Shown: positions 7,038 to 12,031 of the stretch, piece after piece
How positions within the stretch are numbered: the stretch's first letter is position 1
Layout of the letters: each line of letters opens with the position of its first letter
NCBI GenBank assembly: GCA_023398855.1
Contig: JAEWRS010000032.1
Coordinates: 1 to 12,031, forward strand
DNA from: Bacillota bacterium
GTDB taxonomy: Bacteria > Bacillota > Clostridia > Lachnospirales > Lachnospiraceae
Reading direction: 5' to 3'
DNA: 12,031 nucleotides
Position numbers and translations under genes: made by a program
Notes under the pieces: model-generated
The model's input: the letters and a program-made list of their open reading frames with translations, nothing else
The model's database searches: none
Told to the model about the DNA's origin: nothing

Positions 7038-7696
7038 TTTGTTTCCTCCTGAATGTTGTCTTCTTTTTTATGTTCCAAAGGCATGAGATCCCCACTTTCG
7101 GAAAGCTCTTCTTCCACTTCCATGCGGATCTCAGCCGCAACCAGCGGATCAGCCGCGGGAAGGCTCATAGTGGAGCCGATGCCGAATCTTCTTAAAAATT
7201 CCTCTGTGGTGGCAAACAGTGCCGGCCGGCCGGGGGCATCAAGACGGCCCACTTCATATACCAGATTGTATTCCACCAGTTTATTGACCGCATGATCCGA
7301 CTTAACACCACGGACCTTCTCTATCTCAAGCTTTGTCACAGGCTGTTTATAGGCAATGATGGACAGAGTCTCCAAAACCACCTCAGTGAGAACCTGCTTT
7401 TTAGGTGCAGCAGCCACGCAAATTAAATTTTCATAATACTCGGACCGTGTGCACATCTGGTAACTGTTCTCCAGCTCCAGAATCTGCATTCCCCTTTTTC
7501 CTGTGTCATAGCGCTTCATCAAGCGAAGCACAGCCTCTCTTGCTGCTGCTTCATCCTGGCCGATTGCCGCGGCCAATGCCTTTAGCTCAACAGAATTTCC
7601 CATGGTAAAAAGGACAGCCTCAATGATGGCTTCCCAGTTTTTTTCTTCTTTTGTGCCTTTTTTCGGTCCAGTGGTCTCAAGAGTTTCCTTATCCAT
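7034..7696 (-). CDS. scpB: Segregation and condensation protein B
   Basis: ScpB dimerises and wraps the central region of the kleisin ScpA in the SMC-ScpAB condensin that organises and segregates the chromosome. The protein (220 residues) has the two winged-helix domains of the family: the first around 17-90 ([25 protein letters not shown]), the second around 100-180 with the highly conserved [33 protein letters not shown] and [13 protein letters not shown]. The C-terminal acidic tail is variable in the family. ATG 7696 is preferred over the TTG at 7699: AGAGG lies 6 nt before it and the A of the ATG is the last base of the scpA TGA (TGATG overlap). The reading frame is intact even though scpA is not, so ScpB may lack a full-length partner if the scpA lesions are real. 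Confidence 0.96.
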   Translation of the reverse strand: MDKETLETTGPKKGTKEEKNWEAIIEAVLFTMGNSVELKALAAAIGQDEAAAREAVLRLMKRYDTGKRGMQILELENSYQMCTRSEYYENLICVAAAPKKQVLTEVVLETLSIIAYKQPVTKLEIEKVRGVKSDHAVNKLVEYNLVYEVGRLDAPGRPALFATTEEFLRRFGIGSTMSLPAADPLVAAEIRMEVEEELSESGDLMPLEHKKEDNIQEETK

Positions 7697-8541
7697 CAAT
7701 TTCCTCTTTCCTGCCAGTCTTCTCCGGGCATAACGGTGTTTCTGGAAGGGGGATCCTCTTCTAAAACTGACAAATCCAGTTCCCCGTCTTCTCCTTCCTG
7801 CTCCAGGGTCTCGATGAACATATCATCAAACAAATGCTCCTGGGTCAACCTGATCTTTCCGATCTTCATGAGCTCCAGAAGCGCTAAAAATGTCACAACA
7901 ACAAGGGTTCGGTCCTGCTGCAGCTCAAGCAGCCCGCGGAAAGAAAATTTCCGGTGCTCTCTGGCGTAATCCATGACCGATTTAATCTTATCCTCCAGGC
8001 TTATGGATTCCTTCTGAATGTTGCCAAACCGGCTCCGTATCGGATCTATCCGGTCTGCTTTACGTTTCGTGACTGCCCGGAAGATCTCCTGGAGCTTTGC
8101 CAGGGTAAGACCGTCAAGAAGCTTGTCCAAATCCACCGGGGCCTCGTACTTAGCCACCTCAGGGGGAACCGTAGGGATTTTGTACAGCAACCGGTCTGCC
8201 CCTAATTCCCGGTCCCTAAGCTCCTGAGACATATATTTATAATATTTGTATTCCAGAAGACGCGCAACAAGCTCAGCCCTTGGGTCCTCCTCTTCGCCTT
8301 CTTCATTGGTCTCTTTAGGAAGCAGCATACGTGCCTTTATATCGATGAGGGTCGCAGCCATAACCAAAAATTAACTGACAATGTTTAAATCCTATGTTGC
8401 CATATGATTGACATAGTCCAGATATTGCTCTGCAATCTCAGCAATAGGGATATCATAGATATTTACCTTATTCTTGTCAATCAAATGGAGCAGCAGATCC
8501 AGCGGACCCTCGAAATTATCCAGTTTATAAGAAATTCCCAT
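7696..8541 (-). pseudogene. scpA: scpA, kleisin of SMC-ScpAB, interrupted by two in-frame stop codons
   Basis: The true start is ATG 8541, with GGAGG 5 nt upstream, giving [27 protein letters not shown] and [11 protein letters not shown], the classical ScpA N terminus. The same frame runs to TGA at 7698-7696 (281 codons, normal length), but codon 50 is TAG (8394-8392) and codon 57 is TAA (8373-8371). The sense codons around them read AT-stop-DLNIVS-stop-FLVMAATLIDIK; family members have a residue such as Gln at the first and Glu at the second (SEFLVMAATL). CAG to TAG and GAA to TAA are single-base changes. No frameshift is needed. The stops fall in the N-terminal domain that contacts the SMC neck; the central ScpB-binding part and the C-terminal winged helix (about residues 172-235) that binds the SMC head are intact and open from TTG 8367 or ATG 8361, but neither has a ribosome site. 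Without readthrough no normal kleisin would be made. Sequencing error is a real alternative. Confidence 0.85.
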
Positions 8542-8559
8542 AAAATCCTCCAGGGCAGA

Positions 8560-8650
8560 CTAACGCATGCCTTTGACCAGTATATCAAATCCTTCCTCAT
8601 CTGTAAATATCTGCCAGTCGCAAAATAAGCATTCAGGGTCTGGTTTTTAG
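8560..8650 (-). other. Out-of-frame remnant of the metallophosphoesterase C terminus
   Basis: Beyond the annotated metallophosphoesterase stop (8635-8633) the +1 frame stays protein-like and ends DWQIFTDEEGFDILVKGMR at TAG 8562-8560, yet it has no start codon of its own. Removing one base from the T5 run at 8644-8648 (A5 on the coding strand) joins it to the upstream gene as VVVELKPDPECLF and so on, adding 27 residues after Lys280. The joined stop would lie 18 nt before the scpA ATG, in keeping with the tight packing of this operon. This supports a frameshift, natural or technical, but a comparison with orthologues is needed to prove it. Confidence 0.5.
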
Positions 8651-9484
8651 CTCCACCACTACCAGCTGCGGTTTATTGTTTAAACGAATGTTAATGGAGT
8701 GGGTACCAAGCCCCCTGCTTACGATCATATGCCTTTCCCCTTCAGTAAACACTCCGGCACAATACGGGAGGAAAAACTGGTATTGAGGTGTCATGACCCC
8801 TCCTAAGTAAGGAAGCCTTATGGTACCACCATGATAATGACCAGACAGCGTCAAATCAGCTCCCCAGTTTCTGCACTCACGGAAATAAAGAGGGGAATGA
8901 CAAAGAAGAATCTGAAACCGTTCTCCGGAGGCCTTTCCGGCCTTTTGTTCAATCTCCTCTTCAGTCAGCCTTTCCGGCCGGAATTTCCTGTAAACCCCAG
9001 GCTCTAGGTCAATCCCGGTAACCGCCAGATCCTCCCCATATTCCTCTGTCCTGTCTTCCAGCATGCTGACTCCAAACCTTTTTAAACTGTTCACATAGTC
9101 TTCATAAGCTCTGCCGTAAATCTCAGGCTCCCAGCGCAGACGGTTCTCATGATTGCCGTTGCCGCAAAAAACAGGATACTTGCAGGCCAGTTTCTCCATA
9201 AGTTCCAGCGCTGCCTCTGTATTTGCCCTGCTCTTACTGAAGATCATGTCGCCACCCACCAGCACAAGATCAGGAGAAACTTGATCCAACGCAGTCAAAA
9301 GCCTTTCATTGCCGCTGCCAAACCGATGTTCATGCAGATCGGAAAGGAACACAAGGGTACAGTCCTTTCTTATCTTCTGGCTTCTTAAGACAGTCCTTTC
9401 CACGGAAAGCTGTTCTTTTTCATACTCAGAACGCAAATATAAGCCTGCACCAACGGCGCAAAGGACTCCGGCAGTAAACCACAT
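8633..9484 (-). CDS. Membrane-anchored metallophosphoesterase (YkuE/YaeI-like)
   Basis: The protein is a calcineurin-like phosphoesterase with all metal-binding blocks visible: SDLHEHRFG (D49, H51), GGDM (D79), GNGNHE (N111, H112), CHSP (H196) and GHYHGG (H216, H218). Residues 2-17 are hydrophobic and probably form an uncleaved N-terminal signal anchor, so the catalytic domain would face the outside or sit at the membrane. Relatives of this shape act on phosphoesters, including UDP-sugar or lipid substrates; the substrate here is unknown. ATG 9484 has AGGAG 7 nt upstream and a good promoter 40-70 bp upstream, making it the first gene of the scpA operon. As sequenced it has 283 residues and ends ELKTRP; the frame downstream suggests the last three residues replace a longer tail through a one-base homopolymer difference at 8644-8648. 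The catalytic core is unaffected. Confidence 0.88.
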   Translation of the reverse strand: MWFTAGVLCAVGAGLYLRSEYEKEQLSVERTVLRSQKIRKDCTLVFLSDLHEHRFGSGNERLLTALDQVSPDLVLVGGDMIFSKSRANTEAALELMEKLACKYPVFCGNGNHENRLRWEPEIYGRAYEDYVNSLKRFGVSMLEDRTEEYGEDLAVTGIDLEPGVYRKFRPERLTEEEIEQKAGKASGERFQILLCHSPLYFRECRNWGADLTLSGHYHGGTIRLPYLGGVMTPQYQFFLPYCAGVFTEGERHMIVSRGLGTHSINIRLNNKPQLVVVELKTRP

Positions 9485-9524
9485 CTGTTTTCTCCTCTTC
9501 TTTCTTTATTTTCCTTATCTTGTC

Positions 9525-9554
9525 ATCATACAATGAATAACCTGCCAGAGTCAA
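9525..9554 (-). promoter_or_regulatory. Promoter of the metallophosphoesterase-scpAB-dut-TPR-hflX operon
   Basis: Minus-strand TTGACT (9554-9549, 5 of 6 consensus bases) and TATGAT (9530-9525, 5 of 6) are separated by 18 bp. The predicted transcript starts near 9518, about 34 nt before the metallophosphoesterase ATG. The -35 begins just past the stop of the upstream small membrane protein gene. No other clear promoter was found between this point and hflX. Confidence 0.6.
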
Positions 9555-9556
9555 GA

Positions 9557-9775
9557 CTAAGAGGTCCAGTTGCCTACCAGATATTCAATGATGAGATTGG
9601 GCACAATCACCATAAGCCCAATGACAACGCTCATAACAATAGTGCCGTAATAATATTCCTGATAACCCGGCATTCCAGGAGCCGGGGGCACCGTATAGGC
9701 AAGACGATAGATGGATCTGAAGAGAATAGAAAAGCACACAAGATAAAATATTACATTAAATAAATTTTTTTTCAT
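9557..9775 (-). CDS. Small two-helix membrane protein, unknown function
   Basis: The 72-residue start at ATG 9775 is chosen because GGAGG lies 9 nt upstream; the longer in-frame start at 9841 lacks a ribosome site and lies upstream of the proposed promoter. Two hydrophobic segments are seen, about 5-24 and 44-67, joined by a short loop rich in proline, glycine and tyrosine (VPPAPGMPGYQEYYYG, 29-44). I do not recognise the family. The gene is divergent from the XRE-type regulator, from which it is separated by about 95 bp, so the two may share control. It lies just before, and may read through into, the metallophosphoesterase operon, as no terminator hairpin is visible after it. Confidence 0.6.
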   Translation of the reverse strand: MKKNLFNVIFYLVCFSILFRSIYRLAYTVPPAPGMPGYQEYYYGTIVMSVVIGLMVIVPNLIIEYLVGNWTS

Positions 9776-9798
9776 AAGTTTATTCCTCCTTTTCCAAT

Positions 9799-9827
9799 AA
9801 TATAAACCACTTATGGATAATATGCAA
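9799..9827 (-). promoter_or_regulatory. Putative promoter of the small membrane protein gene
   Basis: Minus-strand TTGCAT (9827-9822) and TATATT (9804-9799) are exactly 17 bp apart. Transcription would begin near 9792, leaving a short leader of about 17 nt that just contains the AAGGAGG ribosome site. The match is reasonable but the leader is short, so confidence is moderate. Confidence 0.45.
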
Positions 9828-9838
9828 TACTGGATAAT
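9814..9838. repeat. Direct repeat TGGATAAT in the divergent intergenic region
   Basis: TGGATAAT occurs at 9814-9821 and 9831-9838, 17 bp apart, between the small membrane protein gene and the XRE regulator. The first copy sits between the -35 and -10 of the minus-strand promoter. It could be an operator for the adjacent regulator; nothing in the sequence proves this. Confidence 0.3.
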
Positions 9839-9870
9839 CACGGTTTAATTAAGACCAGAGGTGATAAAAC

Positions 9871-10122
9871 ATGATCGTCTATGACAGACTTTGGGAAACT
9901 ATGAAAAAGAAAAACATCAGTCAGTATCATTTGATAAAATACTGCAAGGTCAGTGCCGGGCAAATCGGACGTCTAAAGAAAAATAATTTTGTTTCTACTC
10001 ACACCGTGGATATGCTTTGCAGAATACTAGACTGCAATGTGGAAGAAATCATGGAATACCGGGCCGATATAATAGAAACCGGTCCAGGAGAAGAGTGCCA
10101 GCCCAAAGCGGATGAAGCATGA
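9871..10122 (+). CDS. XRE/Cro-CI-type transcriptional regulator, 83 aa
   Basis: A single-domain helix-turn-helix protein of the Cro/CI class, close to the short type that begins MIVYDRLWETMKKK. The DNA-binding helices fall at about ISQYHLIKYC (16-25) and SAGQIGRLKKN (28-38), followed by THTVDMLCRILDC (43-55) and the helix VEEIMEYR (57-64), the usual end of the HTH fold. The tail (65-83) is acidic and probably disordered. There is no ligand or dimerisation domain beyond the HTH. The start is supported by GAGGTG 7 nt upstream. It is the only plus-strand gene in the window, divergent from the small membrane protein and convergent with the carboxypeptidase gene, with which it shares a terminator. 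Its target is unknown; autoregulation and control of the divergent gene are the simplest guesses. Confidence 0.85.
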   Translation: MIVYDRLWETMKKKNISQYHLIKYCKVSAGQIGRLKKNNFVSTHTVDMLCRILDCNVEEIMEYRADIIETGPGEECQPKADEA

Positions 10123-10144
10123 TTGTGCTCCATCTTAGAAATTG

Positions 10145-10182
10145 GCACAGAAAAAGAGCCTTTCGGGGCTCTTTTTCTGTGC
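10145..10182. terminator. Bidirectional rho-independent terminator
   Basis: GCACAGAAAAAGAGCC (10145-10160) and its exact reverse complement (10167-10182) form a perfect 16-bp stem around the loop TTTCGG. The T5 run in each descending arm gives the U-rich tract in either direction. It lies between the convergent XRE regulator (stop at 10122) and carboxypeptidase gene (stop at 10198) and can serve both. Confidence 0.92.
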
Positions 10183-10197
10183 TGTAATATCCTTGCC

Positions 10198-11481
10198 CTA
10201 CCGGATCCAGGCACCTGAGGAATCCAGCCGGTATCCATCAGGAGTAACGGTATCCTTAAGCATGGCTCCGTCTTTACCCAGATAAAACCATTTCCCACTG
10301 CTTTCTACCCAAAGATTTTCAGCCATTGCAGAGTCAGTACCAAACCAGTAATAGATGCCGTTTATTTTTTGCCATTCATTACAGGCCTTGTTTCCATCCT
10401 GTCTGCGGTAATACCATTTGGCTCCTTCCTGCTGCCAGCCTGCAGATGAAAGTGCTGTCCCTGCTCCTGCCCCAGTCTTTAAGGCAAATCCATAATCCAA
10501 AAGAGACTTTGTATCTGCATAATGGGTTGATTTGCTTTTCATAATGACAACAATCAGCCTGACACCGTTTTTTTCCGCGCAGGTGACCAGGGTATTGCCG
10601 GCCAGAGAAGTATAGCCTGTCTTACCGCCTATCACTCCCGGATAATATCTGGAATCACCCGGGCTCAGCATCTTATGCCCCATGGTTACAGTTCTGGCTG
10701 AGGCTTTCTTTGTGGCAGGAATCTGGTAACTTACCGTGGAGGAAACCTTTCTCACAATCTCATTTTGATATGCAGCACGGGCAATGAGTGCCATATCATG
10801 AGCAGTGGTATAATGACTGGAGCTGTTAAGTCCATTGGGATTGACAAAATTAGTCCCAGTACAGCCAAGTTCCTTTGCCCGGGCATTCATCAGGGTAGAA
10901 AAAGCACTGACACTCCCCGAAACATGTTCTGCCAGGCCATTGGCCACTTCATTTGCAGACTTTAACATCAGTCCGTAAAGGGATTGCTCCACCGACAGTT
11001 TGTCCCCTTCCGTCAACCCTAAGGTCACTGCACCTGCTTCTAAATTCGTTGTGGCTGCCTTTGAAAAGGTCACAGGTTCAGACAGGCCGCACTTCTCCGC
11101 GACAAGGAGCGCTGTCATGATTTTTGTGATGCTGGCAGGATAATATCTTGTTTCCCCGTTCTTTGAATAGAGCAGGGTTCCTGTCGCCGCATCCATCAAA
11201 ACCGCCCCTTCTGACTGGATCTCCGGCTGTGTGGCTGCAAAAGGCAGCGACACCTCTCCGCCAGAGGCAGTGCCTGTCTGAGGGCTTGCCGCTGCAGTCC
11301 CCGTACCGATCCCCGGCCCTTTTTCCTTTGCCTCGCCGCCCGATGGGCCGCTTGCACTCTCTGTCTTTCCTTCTGCTCCTGGGAATGGCTGCACCAGAGG
11401 CGTATCTCCATATGAGGTAAAAGCTGCGATAATGCTGATACTGATTATCAGACTCCATAACCTGCGTATTCTTTTTGCCAT
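10198..11481 (-). CDS. Secreted S11 D-Ala-D-Ala carboxypeptidase with cell-wall-binding repeats
   Basis: A penicillin-binding protein 5/6-type carboxypeptidase that trims the terminal D-Ala from peptidoglycan stem peptides. The 427-residue protein has a signal peptide (MAKRIRRLW then a hydrophobic stretch to about 24), a Gly/Ser/Ala-rich low-complexity linker (30-78), and the S11 catalytic domain (about 82-335) with SITK (S117, K120), SAN (S175, N177) and KTG (287-289). Instead of the usual C-terminal amphipathic anchor it ends in about four Trp/Tyr-rich repeats (348-427: GWQQEGAKWYY, EWQKINGIYYWF, LWVESSGKWFYL, GYRLDSSGAWI) of the cell-wall/choline-binding type, which should tether it to the wall. 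ATG 11481 has AGGAG 10 nt upstream. An extended -10 promoter lies 50 bp upstream, and a strong terminator separates it from the NUDIX gene, so it is probably monocistronic. All catalytic residues are intact. Confidence 0.94.
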   Translation of the reverse strand: MAKRIRRLWSLIISISIIAAFTSYGDTPLVQPFPGAEGKTESASGPSGGEAKEKGPGIGTGTAAASPQTGTASGGEVSLPFAATQPEIQSEGAVLMDAATGTLLYSKNGETRYYPASITKIMTALLVAEKCGLSEPVTFSKAATTNLEAGAVTLGLTEGDKLSVEQSLYGLMLKSANEVANGLAEHVSGSVSAFSTLMNARAKELGCTGTNFVNPNGLNSSSHYTTAHDMALIARAAYQNEIVRKVSSTVSYQIPATKKASARTVTMGHKMLSPGDSRYYPGVIGGKTGYTSLAGNTLVTCAEKNGVRLIVVIMKSKSTHYADTKSLLDYGFALKTGAGAGTALSSAGWQQEGAKWYYRRQDGNKACNEWQKINGIYYWFGTDSAMAENLWVESSGKWFYLGKDGAMLKDTVTPDGYRLDSSGAWIR

Positions 11482-11531
11482 ATCCTGTCATCTCCTGTGA
11501 ATTTCTGCTTATAAATTTCGTATCTCACAAC

Positions 11532-11540
11532 AGTATAACA
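11532..11540 (-). promoter_or_regulatory. Extended -10 promoter of the carboxypeptidase gene
   Basis: Minus-strand TGTTATACT (11540-11532) fits the extended -10 form TGnTATAAT with one mismatch; no good -35 is seen 16-18 bp upstream, as is common for extended -10 promoters. The start would be near 11525, about 43 nt before the ATG. Confidence 0.45.
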
Positions 11541-11587
11541 TAAAATCCATATTTTTCCGATTAAAAAATTCTTACAAACTTTTATAG

Positions 11588-11616
11588 AAAAAAGTACCGC
11601 CTTACCCAGGCGGTAC
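11588..11616 (-). terminator. Rho-independent terminator of the NUDIX gene
   Basis: On the minus strand GTACCGCC and GGCGGTAC form a perfect 8-bp stem with a 7-base loop, followed directly by T6. It begins 8 bp beyond the stop at 11624 and separates the NUDIX gene from the carboxypeptidase promoter. Confidence 0.93.
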
Positions 11617-11623
11617 GCAATGA

Positions 11624-12031
11624 TCAAAAATTTTGTTCTCTGTATTCCTTTTCCAGTTCCTCCAGCCTGTCCATTGCCACGTTTAGAATTTCAGCATGAT
11701 CAAACGCAAGCTTTTCCTGATCCAGTACATCAATAGCCGGTAAAAGGTCAATTTCTGTCTCTTTTTTCCACATCAAGCCCTGGCGGTCATAGGTTTCGGT
11801 GATCCGATAACTCATGAAAATATGTTCTTCTTCATTCTCAATGGTAATTGCATAGGTTGCTCCATGTTCCAGTTCCGAAAGCTTTTTTTTTCTTATCTGG
11901 AACCAGCAGGCCTCAGCAGCATCATCACCGGCCTTTGGAATCAATTGGTTCTTGGGCACTGCGGCCATAAAGGATACTGATATCACTCTTGTTCTGGGAT
12001 CACGCTTTACATTCCCCCATGTGTAGAGCTG
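11624..12031 (-). CDS. NUDIX hydrolase, C-terminal part (5' end outside window)
   Basis: The frame is open to the window edge (135 codons plus stop), and the residues before the first possible internal start (GTG 11986) are conserved in type, so the gene starts beyond 12031. The visible part begins QLYTWGNVKRDPRTRVISVSF, split here as QLYTWG, DPRTR and VISVSFMAAVP, followed by AGDDAAEACWF; this is the stretch after the Nudix box in ADP-ribose pyrophosphatase-like and NrtR-like proteins (COG1051 type). The Nudix box GX5EX7REUXEEXGU itself is not in the window, so substrate and activity cannot be judged. The end (about the last 45 residues) holds DHAEILNVAMDRLEELEKEY, a helix typical of the family's C terminus. 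A terminator follows at once. No sign of a DNA-binding wing is seen in the visible part. Confidence 0.8.
   Translation of the reverse strand, partial: QLYTWGNVKRDPRTRVISVSFMAAVPKNQLIPKAGDDAAEACWFQIRKKKLSELEHGATYAITIENEEEHIFMSYRITETYDRQGLMWKKETEIDLLPAIDVLDQEKLAFDHAEILNVAMDRLEELEKEYREQNF

Noticed and set aside
8360..8541. Stop-codon reassignment (TAG/TAA read as amino acids) as explanation of scpA
   Set aside because: Neighbouring genes end normally on TAA (nrdD, hflX) and TAG (dut, TPR lipoprotein, small membrane protein) and carry no internal stops, so a recoded genetic code does not fit; local mutation or sequence error is simpler.
8404..8628. Plus-strand open frame of 74 codons opposite the scpA 5' end
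   Set aside because: Its minus-strand counterpart encodes the unmistakable ScpA N terminus ([20 protein letters not shown]); the plus frame is a shadow that exists partly because scpA is interrupted in annotation.
9999..10298. Minus-strand open frame of 99 codons across the convergent terminator
   Set aside because: It runs through the perfect bidirectional terminator and is antisense to the XRE gene and out of frame with the carboxypeptidase.
11078..11491. Minus-strand open frame of 137 codons, with others at 11148-11420 and 11196-11411
   Set aside because: All overlap the 5' end of the carboxypeptidase gene in other frames; their Arg- or Pro-rich composition follows from its GC-rich Gly/Ala linker.

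Overview
The window reads as chromosomal DNA of an anaerobic, low-to-mid GC Firmicute. Gene content and protein style point to Lachnospiraceae (the Lacrimispora / former Clostridium cluster XIVa group): a class III (anaerobic) ribonucleotide reductase, an S11 D,D-carboxypeptidase with Trp/Tyr-rich cell-wall-binding repeats, an ODP-type di-iron protein and the scpA-scpB-dut-TPR-hflX gene order. This assignment is inference; there is no rRNA or other marker here. All genes but one lie on the minus strand, so the biological order runs from high to low coordinates.

Right to left. (1) 11624-12031: the 3' part of a NUDIX hydrolase that begins outside the window, closed by a strong terminator. (2) 10198-11481: a secreted S11 D-Ala-D-Ala carboxypeptidase with a C-terminal wall-binding region. 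It shares a perfect 16-bp-stem bidirectional terminator with the only plus-strand gene, a small XRE/Cro-type regulator (9871-10122), which is divergent from a 72-aa two-helix membrane protein (9557-9775). (3) 4481-9484: a compact operon of metallophosphoesterase, scpA, scpB, dut, TPR lipoprotein and hflX, with a good promoter before the first gene and gaps or overlaps of only a few bases from scpA onward, except about 54 nt before the lipoprotein. (4) 1929-4295: nrdD with its own promoter, overlapped by two NrdR-type boxes 31 bp apart. (5) 1-1628: an ODP di-iron sensor-like protein whose stop overlaps the TTG start of a PAS + HD-GYP protein that runs off the window.

The most striking observation is that scpA is broken. 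The frame is recognisable from ATG 8541 to the stop at 7696, but carries two in-frame nonsense codons: TAG at 8394-8392, where the family has Gln or similar, and TAA at 8373-8371, where the family has Glu. They fall in the N-terminal helix that binds the SMC neck. About 250 bp upstream, the 3' end of the metallophosphoesterase looks frameshifted at a five-base homopolymer: one base fewer would extend it 27 codons to a stop 18 nt before scpA. Three lesions within about 280 bp of an otherwise intact operon mean either real decay of the condensin kleisin gene or a locally poor consensus sequence.

Other points of interest are the ODP/HD-GYP pair, which suggests a redox- or oxygen-sensing input to c-di-GMP breakdown; a four-cysteine cluster inside the ODP protein; an NrdD carrying a fused CPNC redoxin domain with no nrdG nearby; and NrdR half-sites that also form the arms of a 14-bp inverted repeat directly after hflX. 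I found no tRNA, rRNA, CRISPR array, insertion sequence or phage gene.
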